The notes under the pieces are model-generated. The model searched no databases. It saw nothing but the letters and a program-made list of their open reading frames with translations, and had not been told where the DNA came from. DNA of 64,000 nt. It comes from Paracoccus salipaludis (GTDB lineage: Bacteria > Pseudomonadota > Alphaproteobacteria > Rhodobacterales > Rhodobacteraceae). Position numbers and translations under genes: made by a program. Within the stretch, counting starts at the first letter, position 1. Every line of letters starts with the position of its first letter. The DNA lies in the NCBI RefSeq assembly GCF_002287065.1, contig NZ_NSJZ01000003.1, positions 186,001 through 250,000 of the forward strand, read 5' to 3'. This document shows positions 29,001 through 41,873 of the stretch, in pieces.

Positions 29001-29463
29001 CCTGCACCTGACCACGACCGAGGGCGTGGCCCGCAGCTTCGAGGGTGACACGAAGCTGACCTTTCACATGGCGCCCCCCTTCCTGGGCGGCAAGGATTCG
29101 GAAGGTCGCCCGAAGAAGCGCGAGTTTGGCGCATGGATGCTGCCGGTGTTCCGCACGCTTTCGGCGCTGCGGGGCCTGCGCGGCACGCCGCTGGACGTCT
29201 TCGGCTGGCAGGGCGAGCGCCGCCGCGAACGCGCACTGGCGCGCCAGTACGAGCAGGACATGGCCGAGGTGCTGCCCAAGGTGACGCCCGCGACCGTGGA
29301 GATCGCGCGCGAACTCGCCGCGCTGCCGCAGCAGATCCGGGGCTACGGCTTCATCAAGGACGCGGCCGCCGAAAAGGCGCAGGCGCGCCGGGACGAGCTG
29401 CTGGCGGCCTTCCGCGCGGGTGGCTGGCCCTCGCAGCCCGAGATGCGGATCGCTGCGGAATGA
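26050..29463 (+). CDS. Indolepyruvate ferredoxin oxidoreductase, fused single-chain form
   Basis: Oxidatively decarboxylates arylpyruvates from aromatic amino-acid breakdown to aryl-CoA, using thiamine diphosphate and iron-sulfur clusters. The 1137-residue protein joins the subunits found separate in archaea. The order is an N-terminal pyrimidine-binding region (GLVTGYRGSPLGGVD), a TPP-binding region after FCSGCPHNSS (about residue 435), a cysteine cluster CEACGDCSVQSNC (from residue 636), a gamma-type domain (VITGVGGTGVVTIGAVLAQAAQ), and a C-terminal DUF6537-like part. Such large versions are common in alpha- and betaproteobacteria. It is monocistronic, with a terminator right after it. Confidence 0.93.
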   Translation: MSVQDISLADRFDLTKRHVLLNGTQALVRLMLMQSARDRAAGLNTAGLVTGYRGSPLGGVDLQMMRSKKLLDPANILFQPGLNEDLAATAIWGSQQAELRGEGKYDGVFALWYGKGPGVDRTGDVMRHANMAGSSRHGGVVMAMGDDHTGESSTVLHQSDWAMVDAYIPVLSPAGVQEILDFGLYGWALSRFAGVWTGLKTMKDTVEATSVVDGDPFRMSFVTPDDFAMPEGGLNIRLGDTPVAQEARMIDYKRFAAEAFARANRIDRRMWGRAGAKIGICAAGKNWLDVVHAMSLLGIDEAEAERLGITTYKIGQTWPLDMTSFHEWAEGLDLIIVVEEKRKLIEVQVKEAIFDDRRGRRVYGWHKGDTWEHGRRLELFPTRYALDPVLIAQRLGDILIEEGRRTDRLESALSKLAETRRADNAPEIAVRTPWFCSGCPHNSSTKVPEGSRAYAGIGCHYMVQWMDRETTGFTQMGGEGANWIGEAPFSQRPHVFQNLGDGTYNHSGSLAIRAAKAAGTNITYKILFNDAVAMTGGQPNEGELTAPQIVRELQAIDVPVVLVHDEKEEVDRNLFPKGLRFEERANLMAVQRELSQVPGVTAIVYVQTCAAEKRRRRKKGKFPDPDRRVWINPEVCEACGDCSVQSNCVSVVPFDTKLGRKRAIDQSSCNKDYSCVKGFCPSFVSVSGGKLRKPAAETLALPDLPAPALPAISGTHNLVITGVGGTGVVTIGAVLAQAAQLDGKGAGMMEMAGLAQKGGAVHIHLRLANAPEDISAIRVAVGEADAIIGGDLVVTAGAKTIGLMTGGRTGAVVNDHEIITGEFTRVRDFRVPADRLKMSLQARLGENVAFLDASKLAERYLGDSIYSNMLITGAAWQQGLIPLSEEAILRAIELNGAKAEENKRAFQIGRWAILHPEQAAPAPAKVERFDPVAYRAERLVGYQGPKLKRRFLKLVDLAPAELRETVAESWYRLLAVKDEYEVARLHLTTTEGVARSFEGDTKLTFHMAPPFLGGKDSEGRPKKREFGAWMLPVFRTLSALRGLRGTPLDVFGWQGERRRERALARQYEQDMAEVLPKVTPATVEIARELAALPQQIRGYGFIKDAAAEKAQARRDELLAAFRAGGWPSQPEMRIAAE

Positions 29464-29467
29464 AAGC

Positions 29468-29485
29468 CCGGGCCTGACGGCCCGG
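29468..29485 (+). terminator. First hairpin after the oxidoreductase gene
   Basis: A 7-bp perfect stem CCGGGCC/GGCCCGG with loop TGAC lies 4 bp after the stop codon. No T-run follows; it precedes the repeat and the stronger terminator downstream. Confidence 0.45.
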
Positions 29486-29498
29486 CCTGCCTCCGGCG

Positions 29499-29521
29499 GG
29501 GGTATTTGGGTCAGGAAGAAG
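29499..29521 (+). repeat. Intergenic repeat, copy C
   Basis: The core differs from copy A at one position (GTCAGGAAGAAG instead of GTCAGAAAGAAG). It is preceded by CCGGCGGG like copy B and runs directly into a terminator stem on its right side. Confidence 0.72.
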
Positions 29522-29558
29522 CGCGCAGGCCCCCAGGGCGCTGCGCGTTTCTTCTTTT
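29522..29558 (+). terminator. Intrinsic terminator after the oxidoreductase gene
   Basis: A long stem CGCGCAG-GCCC / GGGC-(G)-CTGCGCG with a CCA loop and a single bulged G is followed by TTTCTTCTTTT, a convincing intrinsic terminator on the plus strand. It separates the oxidoreductase unit from murI. Confidence 0.7.
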
Positions 29559-29674
29559 CCCGGACATCCCGGCGCCCGGGGCGGGGGCCCGGTCCCGGCG
29601 CATCAATCTGACTTGAGTCATGGATTCCCCCCGCTCGCGCCCTTAGATGGGGTCCAGCTTCAAGGAGGGTTCGG

Positions 29675-30487
29675 ATGGCTGTCGGCGTCTTCGATTCGGG
29701 TCTGGGCGGGTTGACCGTGCATCAGGCCATTGCCAATCGGATGCCGGACCTGCCGCTGGTCTATCTGGGCGACAACGCCCACACGCCCTATGGCGTCCGC
29801 ACCCACGACGACATCTTCAATCTGACCTGCAGGGGCGTCGAGCGGCTGTGGCAGGAAGGCTGCGACCTGGTGATCCTTGCCTGCAACACGGCCAGCGCCG
29901 CGGCGCTGAAGCGGATGCAGGAAACCTGGCTGCCGGCGGACAAGCGCGTCCTCGGCGTCTTCGTTCCGCTGATCGAGGCGCTGACCGAACGCCACTGGGG
30001 CGACAACAGTCCGCCGCGCGAGGTGGCGGTCAAGCATGTCGCCCTGTTCGCCACGCCCGCGACGGTCGCCAGCCGGGCCTTCCAGCGGGAACTGGCCTTC
30101 CGCGCCATCGGCGTCGATGTCGAGGCCCAGCCCTGCGGCGGGGTCGTGGACGCCATCGAGGACGGCGACGAGATGCTGGCCGAGGCGCTGGTTCGGTCCC
30201 ATGTCGAGGCGCTCAAGCGCCGGATGCCGCATCCCGAGGCCGCGATCCTCGGCTGCACCCATTACCCGCTGATGGAAAAGGCCTTCCGCGAGGCGCTGGG
30301 ACCGGGAGTCGCGGTCTATTCGCAGGCAGGCTTGGTGGCCGAAAGCCTTGAAGACTACCTGCGCCGCCGGCCCGAGTTCCGGGGGTCGGGCACGCGATCG
30401 CGCTTCCTGACCACCGGCGACCCCGAGCGGGTCACGTCAAAGGCCACGCAGTTCCTGCGCCATCCGATCCGCTTCGAGGCGGCCTGA
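29675..30487 (+). CDS. murI: Glutamate racemase
   Basis: Makes D-glutamate for peptidoglycan. The 270-residue protein has the two catalytic cysteines in LACNTASAA and LGCTHYPLM and the substrate-binding start [14 protein letters not shown] very strong AAGGAGG ribosome-binding site precedes the ATG. It is followed 18 bp later by ccmE, so it probably leads the ccmE transcript. A TGACT-TG-AGTCA inverted repeat lies about 70 bp upstream of the start, of unknown meaning. Confidence 0.95.
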   Translation: MAVGVFDSGLGGLTVHQAIANRMPDLPLVYLGDNAHTPYGVRTHDDIFNLTCRGVERLWQEGCDLVILACNTASAAALKRMQETWLPADKRVLGVFVPLIEALTERHWGDNSPPREVAVKHVALFATPATVASRAFQRELAFRAIGVDVEAQPCGGVVDAIEDGDEMLAEALVRSHVEALKRRMPHPEAAILGCTHYPLMEKAFREALGPGVAVYSQAGLVAESLEDYLRRRPEFRGSGTRSRFLTTGDPERVTSKATQFLRHPIRFEAA

Positions 30488-30505
30488 GAAAGCAAGGGCA
30501 ATCCG

Positions 30506-30949
30506 ATGAAATCGCTCAAGAAGAAACGTCGCATCCAGGTTCTGATCGCGGCCGCGGTCGCGCTGGTGGTGGCGGCCGTGCTGATCGGCTACGGCTTCCG
30601 CGACGGGATCAACCTTTACCGTTCGCCCACGCAACTGGCCGAGGCGCCGCCGCCTGCGGGCGAGGTCTTCCGCCTGGGCGGTCTGGTCGAGGACGGCTCG
30701 CTGGTCCGGGGCGAGGGCGAGACCGTCAGCTTTTCCGTCACGGACGGCGGCGGAACCGTGCCCGTCACCTTCCGCGGCGTGCTGCCCGACCTGTTTGCCG
30801 AGAACGCGGGCATGATCGGCACCGGCAGGATGGTGGACGGCGTGTTTGTCGCCGACGAGATCCTCGCCAAGCACGACGAGAACTACATGCCGCGCGAAGT
30901 CTCGGATTCGCTCAAGGAGCAGGGCGTCTACAAGGGCCCGACCTCCTGA
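30506..30949 (+). CDS. ccmE: Cytochrome c maturation heme chaperone CcmE
   Basis: Periplasmic, membrane-anchored chaperone that covalently binds heme and passes it to the CcmF/H ligase. The 147-residue chain has a basic N-terminus, one membrane anchor (about residues 11-30), an OB-fold, and the heme-binding His123 and Tyr127 in KHDENYMP. The functional downstream neighbours ccmF and ccmH are split off by the endolysin/holin pair. Confidence 0.97.
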   Translation: MKSLKKKRRIQVLIAAAVALVVAAVLIGYGFRDGINLYRSPTQLAEAPPPAGEVFRLGGLVEDGSLVRGEGETVSFSVTDGGGTVPVTFRGVLPDLFAENAGMIGTGRMVDGVFVADEILAKHDENYMPREVSDSLKEQGVYKGPTS

Positions 30950-30966
30950 CCGCAACGCGCGGAGGG

Positions 30967-30981
30967 TTAACGCAAGCTTAA
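30967..30981 (+). promoter_or_regulatory. CtrA-type binding site upstream of the GTA lysis genes
   Basis: The sequence TTAA-CGCAAGC-TTAA is a perfect match to the TTAA-N7-TTAA consensus of the alphaproteobacterial cell-cycle regulator CtrA. It ends 42 bp before the endolysin start, in the short gap after ccmE. I saw no other perfect match in the window's intergenic regions. CtrA is known to be needed for gene-transfer-agent expression and release in Rhodobacter capsulatus, so the placement is meaningful. Confidence 0.65.
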
Positions 30982-31023
30982 CGCCCCCGCGCGACCCTGC
31001 CTGCCTCGCAAGGGGAGCAGGAG

Positions 31024-31635
31024 ATGCAGACAGTGGAACAGATCGCCGCCGCCATCGTCGCGCGCGAAGGGGGGTTCGTGGACGACCCCGACGACCCCGG
31101 CGGAGCCACGAACCACGGCGTCACGATCGGCACGATGCGCGGGCTGGGGCTGGACCTTGACGGGAACGGCCGGGTGGACGCGGCGGACGTGCGGCGGCTG
31201 GATCCCGCGCAGGCGGCGCGCATCTACGTGGAACACTACTTCCGCCGCCCGCGCCTGGACCGCCTGCCGGCGATGGTGCAGGCCAGCGTCTTCGACATGC
31301 AGGTGAATGCGGGCGCCAATGCGGTGAAGATCCTTCAGCGGCTGGTGTCGCGCATGGGCTTTGCCTGCACCGACGATGGCGTGGTGGGGCCCAGGACCGA
31401 GGCCGCGACCCAGGCCGCCGCCGCCGCCGCCCCCGCGCATCTGGCCGATGCCTACGGGATCGCCCGGCGCAGCTATTACTATGCCTTGGCCGACGCGCGC
31501 CCTGCCAGCCGCAAGTTCGCCCGCCGTCAGGACGGCGGCAAGGGCGGCTGGATCACCCGCGCCGAGGAGTTCATCTCGCCCCGCTATCACCTGACCGAGG
31601 CGCAGCACCGCGAAAGGACGTCCCGATGGGCATGA
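31024..31635 (+). CDS. GTA-type endolysin (GH108 N-acetylmuramidase)
   Basis: A 203-residue peptidoglycan hydrolase of the holin-associated GH108 family with a C-terminal peptidoglycan-binding domain. Catalytic Glu15 lies in VAREGG and the GGATNHGVT motif follows at residues 26-34. Inside the domain, residues 44-55 (DLDGNGRVDAAD) match an EF-hand/dockerin calcium loop. There is no signal peptide, so export would rely on the holin encoded next, whose start it overlaps by 10 bp. In Rhodobacter capsulatus an equivalent pair, outside the main structural cluster, lyses GTA-producing cells. The AGGGGAGCAGGAG ribosome-binding region is strong. Confidence 0.88.
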   Translation: MQTVEQIAAAIVAREGGFVDDPDDPGGATNHGVTIGTMRGLGLDLDGNGRVDAADVRRLDPAQAARIYVEHYFRRPRLDRLPAMVQASVFDMQVNAGANAVKILQRLVSRMGFACTDDGVVGPRTEAATQAAAAAAPAHLADAYGIARRSYYYALADARPASRKFARRQDGGKGGWITRAEEFISPRYHLTEAQHRERTSRWA

Positions 31636-32228
31636 TCGACCGCTTCCTGACCCGCTCGGGCGGGTTCGCCGCCGCTGCCGAGGCCGCAGGCGACGTGGCC
31701 GAGATCTTCACTCCCAATGCCACCCGCCGGATGGAACTGGACGAGGAAGCCTATGCCCGTGCCATCACCCAGGCGCAGGCCGAGTTCAGCCACGCGCCGC
31801 AGACCTGGTGGGACAGCCTGATGAACGGGCTGAACCGCCTGCCGCGCCCGCTGCTGACGCTGGGGACCATCGGCCTGTTCGCTTACGCGATGATCGATCC
31901 GCCCGGCTTCTCGATGCGGATGGAGGGGCTGGCGCTGGTGCCCGAGCCCTTGTGGTGGCTGATGGGGGCTATCGTCAGCTTCTATTTCGGCGCGCGCGAG
32001 GCGCATTATTTCCGCAGGCGGGTCTGGCCGCGCGCCAAGGTCCAGACCACCGTGGTCGGCGAGGACGGCTGGCGCGCGCCCCGCGTTCCCGCGGACGACG
32101 GCTGGCGCGCGCCGCAGGTGCCGGTCGCGGGCGCAGAGGCTCCGGCCGGGGCCGGGCCGCTGCGCCCGCCTGCCGATGACTTCGCCGACAATCCGGCGCT
32201 GCGGGACTGGGCGCAGGCGCGGAGCTGA
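31626..32228 (+). CDS. GTA-type holin (3TM GTA_holin family)
   Basis: A 200-residue membrane protein that would open the inner membrane to release the endolysin. The amphipathic N-terminal half precedes two clear hydrophobic segments (LLTLGTIGLFAYAMI and LWWLMGAIVSFYFGA, about residues 76-90 and 109-123), as in the family named for gene-transfer-agent release. The soluble C-terminus contains a duplicated GWRAP motif (148-152 and 159-163) in a Pro/Ala-rich tail. It overlaps the endolysin gene and is followed by a terminator. No other GTA gene is in the window, as expected from the split organisation in relatives. Confidence 0.85.
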   Translation: MGMIDRFLTRSGGFAAAAEAAGDVAEIFTPNATRRMELDEEAYARAITQAQAEFSHAPQTWWDSLMNGLNRLPRPLLTLGTIGLFAYAMIDPPGFSMRMEGLALVPEPLWWLMGAIVSFYFGAREAHYFRRRVWPRAKVQTTVVGEDGWRAPRVPADDGWRAPQVPVAGAEAPAGAGPLRPPADDFADNPALRDWAQARS

Positions 32229-32306
32229 GGCCCGCCGCCTGACACCCCTGTGACAACCCGGCGCGGCGCGGGGGACTGGTCCCGGAGCCCCTGAAGGCTT
32301 ACCTTG

Positions 32307-32334
32307 CCCCCGGGCCACATCCCCGGGGGTTTTT
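32307..32334 (+). terminator. Intrinsic terminator/hairpin at the ccmF start
   Basis: A perfect 8-bp stem CCCCCGGG/CCCGGGGG (loop CCACATC) is followed by TTTTT, ending only 2 bp before the ccmF ATG. It would stop transcripts of the lysis genes. Because the GGGGG of its 3' arm is also the only Shine-Dalgarno-like stretch before ccmF, it could hide the ccmF ribosome-binding site in any transcript reading through. Confidence 0.7.
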
Positions 32335-32336
32335 CC

Positions 32337-34295
32337 ATGATTGCCGAGCTTGGACATTACGCGCTGATCCTCGCCTTTGGCATCGCGCTGTTCCAGGCCA
32401 TCGTGCCGATGGTCGGCGCCTCGCGCGGCTGGCCTGCCTGGATGGAAAGCGCCCGCCCCGCCGCGATGGCGCAGTTCGGGCTGCTGGGCATCGCCTTCGC
32501 GTCGCTGACGGTGGCCTTCATCACCTCGGATTTCAGCGTGGCGCTGGTCTACGAGAACAGCCACTCGGCCAAGCCCATGCTTTACAAGGTCACGGGGGTC
32601 TGGGGGAACCACGAGGGCTCGATGCTCATGTGGGTGCTGATCCTGGCGCTATTCGGCGCGGCCGCCGCCAGCTTCGGCGAGCATCTGCCGCCGGGCCTGC
32701 GCGCGCGCGTGCTGGCGGTGCAGGGGGCGATCGGCGCGGCCTTCCTGGCCTTCATCGTCTTCACCTCGAACCCCTTCACGCGGATGAGCCCGCCCGCCTT
32801 CGACGGCCGCGACCTGAACCCGCTGCTGCAGGACCCCGGCCTCGCCTTCCACCCCCCGTTCCTTTACCTCGGCTATGTCGGCCTTTCGATGTCCTTCAGC
32901 TTCGCCGTCGCCGCGCTGATCGAGGGGCGCGTGGACGCCGCCTGGGCGCGCTGGGTGCGGCCCTGGACGCTGGCCGCCTGGATGTTCCTGACCATTGGCA
33001 TCGCCCTAGGATCGTGGTGGGCCTATTACGAGCTCGGCTGGGGTGGCTTCTGGTTCTGGGACCCGGTGGAGAACGCCAGCTTCATGCCCTGGCTGATCGC
33101 CGCCGCGCTGCTGCATTCCGCCATCGTCGTGGAAAAGCGCGAGGCGCTGAAAAGCTGGACGATCCTTCTGGCGATCCTCGCCTTCGGCTTCTCGCTTGTC
33201 GGCACCTTCATCGTGCGCTCGGGCGTCATCACCTCGGTCCACAGCTTCGCCAGCGACCCGGCCCGAGGGGTCTTCATCCTGGGCATCCTTGCCTTCTTCA
33301 TCGGCGGCGCGCTGACGCTTTACGCCGCGCGGGCCGGGGCCATGAGTTCGCGCGCGGTCTTTGCGCCCGTGTCGCGGGAAGGGGCGCTGCTGCTGAACAA
33401 CCTGCTTCTGGCGGTGGCGGGCTTCGTCGTCTTCATCGGCACGATCTGGCCCCTTGTGGCCGAGATGCTGTGGGACCGCCGCCTGTCGGTGGGCGCTCCC
33501 TTCTTTGAAAAGGCCTTCACCCCCTTCATGATCGTCCTGGCCATCGCGCTGCCGATCGGGTCCATCCTGCCGTGGAAGCGCGGCAAGCTGGGCCGCGCGA
33601 CGCGGGTGCTGATGCCGGCCGTGGTGCTGGCGGTCGCGGTGGCGGCGCTGGTCTATGCCGTCTCGACCGGCCGCTCGGGCCTTGCGGTCGTGGGCGCGTC
33701 GCTGGGGGCGTGGCTCATCGCAGGGTCGGCGGTGGACATCTGGCAGCGGGCGGCGGGCCAGTTCGGGCGCCTGTCGCGGCTGCCGCGCGCCGACTGGGGC
33801 CGCGTCGTGGCCCATGCGGGGCTGGGCGTCGCCTTTGTCGGCATCAGCCTGCTGATGGCCTGGTCGGTCGAGGACATCCGGGTCGCCCGCGAGGGCGAAA
33901 GCTTCGAGGTCGCGGGCTACCGGATCACGCTTCAGGACGTATCCGAGGTGCAGGGGCCGAACTATGTCTCGACCACCGCGGCCATGCGGATCGAACGGAA
34001 CGGGCGCGAGATCGGCGTGCTGCATCCCGAGAAGCGGGTCTATCCGGTGCAGGCCATGCCTACGACCGAGGCGGCGATCCGGTCGTCGTTCTGGGGCGAC
34101 ATCTACCTGGTCATCGGCGACCCGCAGCAGGGCGGGGGCTGGGCCGTCCGCAGCTATGTCAAGCCTTTCGCCTTCTGGATCTGGATGGGCTGCGGTCTGA
34201 TGGCCCTGGGTGGCGTCATCAGCCTGACCGACCGCCGCTGGCGCGTGGCCGCCACGGCCCGCAAGCCCGCGCCCCGCGCGGTGGCCGCCGAATGA
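32337..34295 (+). CDS. ccmF: Cytochrome c heme lyase subunit CcmF
   Basis: Multi-span inner-membrane heme-handling protein of the system I cytochrome c ligase. The 652-residue chain shows the WWD heme-binding signature (WWAYYELGWGGFWFWDPVENASFMPWL, residues about 225-251), conserved histidines in HPPFLYLGY and VHSF, and about 15 membrane segments. The ATG at 32337 (MIAELGHYALIL) is the family start. Its stop overlaps the ccmH start (ATGA). Confidence 0.97.
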   Translation: MIAELGHYALILAFGIALFQAIVPMVGASRGWPAWMESARPAAMAQFGLLGIAFASLTVAFITSDFSVALVYENSHSAKPMLYKVTGVWGNHEGSMLMWVLILALFGAAAASFGEHLPPGLRARVLAVQGAIGAAFLAFIVFTSNPFTRMSPPAFDGRDLNPLLQDPGLAFHPPFLYLGYVGLSMSFSFAVAALIEGRVDAAWARWVRPWTLAAWMFLTIGIALGSWWAYYELGWGGFWFWDPVENASFMPWLIAAALLHSAIVVEKREALKSWTILLAILAFGFSLVGTFIVRSGVITSVHSFASDPARGVFILGILAFFIGGALTLYAARAGAMSSRAVFAPVSREGALLLNNLLLAVAGFVVFIGTIWPLVAEMLWDRRLSVGAPFFEKAFTPFMIVLAIALPIGSILPWKRGKLGRATRVLMPAVVLAVAVAALVYAVSTGRSGLAVVGASLGAWLIAGSAVDIWQRAAGQFGRLSRLPRADWGRVVAHAGLGVAFVGISLLMAWSVEDIRVAREGESFEVAGYRITLQDVSEVQGPNYVSTTAAMRIERNGREIGVLHPEKRVYPVQAMPTTEAAIRSSFWGDIYLVIGDPQQGGGWAVRSYVKPFAFWIWMGCGLMALGGVISLTDRRWRVAATARKPAPRAVAAE

Positions 34296-34765
34296 GGGGG
34301 CTGCGCGCAGCCGCCGCGATGCTGGCGCTGGTCGCGGCGCAGGCGGCCTGGGCCGTCCAGCCCGACGAGGTGCTGGCCGACGCGGCGCTGGAACATCGCG
34401 CCCGCGAGATCGGCCAGATGCTGCGCTGCCCCGTCTGCCAGGGCGAGAACATCGACGAATCGAATGCCCCGATCAGCCGCGACCTGCGCCTTTACGTGCG
34501 CGAGCGGCTGGTCGCGGGCGACAGCGACGCCCAGGTGATCGACGCCGTGACCGAGCGCTTCGGCGAGTTTGTCCTGTTCGAGCCGAAGGCCGAGGGCGGA
34601 AACCTCATCCTCTACTGGGCAGGGCCCCTGATGGCGCTGGTCGCGGCGCTGGCCGCCTTCCTGTTCCTGCGCGGCCGACGTCCCGATGCCGCGCCTGCGC
34701 CCGAGGCCCTGACCACCGAAGAGCGTGCGCGGCTGGATGCCCTGATGCGCGATCAGGAAAGCTGA
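34292..34765 (+). CDS. ccmH: Cytochrome c maturation thiol protein CcmH
   Basis: Periplasmic thiol-disulfide protein that reduces apocytochrome c for heme attachment. The 157-residue precursor has a signal peptide ending near AAWAVQ, the CxxC motif at Cys46/Cys49 (LRCPVCQGENIDES), and a C-terminal membrane anchor (ILYWAGPLMALVAALAAFLFL). This is the short CcmH/CycL form; the TPR part (CcmI) is not adjacent. It is translationally coupled to ccmF and its 3' end overlaps the convergent NUDIX gene by 13 bp. Confidence 0.95.
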   Translation: MRGLRAAAAMLALVAAQAAWAVQPDEVLADAALEHRAREIGQMLRCPVCQGENIDESNAPISRDLRLYVRERLVAGDSDAQVIDAVTERFGEFVLFEPKAEGGNLILYWAGPLMALVAALAAFLFLRGRRPDAAPAPEALTTEERARLDALMRDQES

Positions 34766-35421
34766 ACAAAGCGGGGCTCGGCGCCCTGGTTGTCGAAGAA
34801 GGGCACGGTCCGGGGCGCGTGCAGCGGGCTGTTGCCTGCGGCGCGAACCAGCGCCTCGACCTCGGCCAGCACGACCTCGGTGATGAAGGGCAGGTCAAGG
34901 GCGCGGGCTTCGGCCAGCGGCACCCAGTGCAGGTGGCTCAACTCGTCGCAGGCGCCGGAAAAGTCGTCGCGGTCGCCCACGATGTTGCGCGCGTCGATCA
35001 GGAAGAAGCGCGCGTCGAACCGCCGCGGCCGGCCCGGAGGCGTGATCGCGCGAAAGACGAACAGCAGCGGATCGTCGGCGGACGGGGCGAGCGTCAACCC
35101 GGTTTCCTCGACCATCTCGCGCAGCGCCGCGCGGGCCAGCGCGTCCGGGCTGACGGTCACGTCCGCCAGCGGCTCGGCCGACAGCCGCGCCCGGCAGGCG
35201 TCCGACAGGGTTTCGGGGCAGGGCGCGTCATCCTCGGCATCCACCGCACCGCCGGGAAAGACGTATTTCGAGGGCATGAAGGCCGCGCCCGCGCCGCGCA
35301 TTCCCATCAGGACCGAAGGACCGTCCGCGCGGTCGCGGTCGATCAGGATCACGGTCGCCGCGTTGCGGATGCGGTCGGCTGCGGGGGCAGGCAGGTTGTC
35401 CAGCGTCGCGGCGGCGTCCAT
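34753..35421 (-). CDS. NUDIX hydrolase
   Basis: A 222-residue cytoplasmic nucleoside-diphosphate-X hydrolase. The Nudix box is present but split: GGAVDAED is followed by a roughly 35-residue insertion before REMVEETGLTL. This resembles the NUDT7/NUDT19-like (CoA- or acyl-CoA-active) and related alphaproteobacterial subfamilies. The substrate is unknown. It begins 2 bp after the DUF983 stop, so the two are probably cotranscribed. Confidence 0.85.
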   Translation of the reverse strand: MDAAATLDNLPAPAADRIRNAATVILIDRDRADGPSVLMGMRGAGAAFMPSKYVFPGGAVDAEDDAPCPETLSDACRARLSAEPLADVTVSPDALARAALREMVEETGLTLAPSADDPLLFVFRAITPPGRPRRFDARFFLIDARNIVGDRDDFSGACDELSHLHWVPLAEARALDLPFITEVVLAEVEALVRAAGNSPLHAPRTVPFFDNQGAEPRFVQLS

Positions 35422-35423
35422 GC

Positions 35424-35843
35424 TCACGGCTCGTTCGGGCGGTCCTCGCCCCCCTGGCCGAAGCCGTGCATCCGCTTGGCCCATTGCAGCCCGACAAAGG
35501 CGCCCTTGATGATCGGCAGCAGGATCAGCGAGGCCACCAGCGAGCCGCCGAGGAAGATCGCGATCATCACCTCGGAGGAGGGGCGGTAGATCGTGTAGAC
35601 CGACAGCATCACGGCGACGGCGATGTGCGAGACGATCAGAATCGTGACATAGGCCGGGCCGTCGTCGGCCCGGTGGTGATGGAATGCCTCGCCGCAATTC
35701 GGGCAGTGGTCCTTGACCTTGAGGTATCCGGTGAACAGCCGCGCCTCGCCGCAGTTGGGGCAGCGGCCCATGGCGCCGCGGCGCATCGCCAGGCCCAGCA
35801 TCCGCTCGGGCTCTGCGGTCCTTGCCTCTTGCGGATGCGCCAT
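35424..35843 (-). CDS. DUF983 family membrane protein
   Basis: A 139-residue protein with two zinc-ribbon CxxC pairs (RCPNCGEARLF and HCPNCGEAFHHHRADD) followed by two membrane segments (ILIVSHIAVAVMLSVYTIY and EVMIAIFLGGSLVASLILLPII). DUF983 genes occur near cytochrome-oxidase or ccm genes in alphaproteobacteria; the role is unknown. The ATG at 35843 is chosen over an in-frame ATG 78 bp upstream because homologues start near MAHPQEA. Confidence 0.85.
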   Translation of the reverse strand: MAHPQEARTAEPERMLGLAMRRGAMGRCPNCGEARLFTGYLKVKDHCPNCGEAFHHHRADDGPAYVTILIVSHIAVAVMLSVYTIYRPSSEVMIAIFLGGSLVASLILLPIIKGAFVGLQWAKRMHGFGQGGEDRPNEP

Positions 35844-35959
35844 GCCGATCAACCTGTCCTGCTTCCGTTTCAGGGAAGATAGGCGCTTCGTGCAGGCTAT
35901 GCCACCACTTTGGGCTTGCAAATGTGGGCGGCAGGTCGGCCCTTGCTGCAGGGCCGGAA

Positions 35960-35986
35960 GCTCCGGGGGACGATGCCCCCCGGAGC
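35960..35986 (-). terminator. 10-bp terminator-like hairpin after eno
   Basis: A perfect stem GCTCCGGGGG/CCCCCGGAGC with a 7-nt loop lies 10 bp beyond the eno stop on the minus strand. Only a short TTCC follows, so termination strength is uncertain. Confidence 0.55.
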
Positions 35987-35996
35987 AGGGGCGGCC

Positions 35997-41822
<5,826 letters not shown>

Positions 41823-41873
41823 GCCTGCACGCACGGGGCAGGGACCTTTCCATCCTTACGGAAGCCATCGACC

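Noticed and set aside
25789..29067. A 1092-codon open frame antisense to the indolepyruvate oxidoreductase gene
   Set aside because: The GC-rich codon pattern leaves the opposite frame open. Its product is low-complexity (Ala/Arg/Gly/His-rich) with no family motif, and the sense gene is unambiguous.
29610..29640. TTGAGT / TTAGAT as the murI promoter
   Set aside because: The spacing between the two hexamers is about 24 bp, too long for a sigma-70-type promoter.
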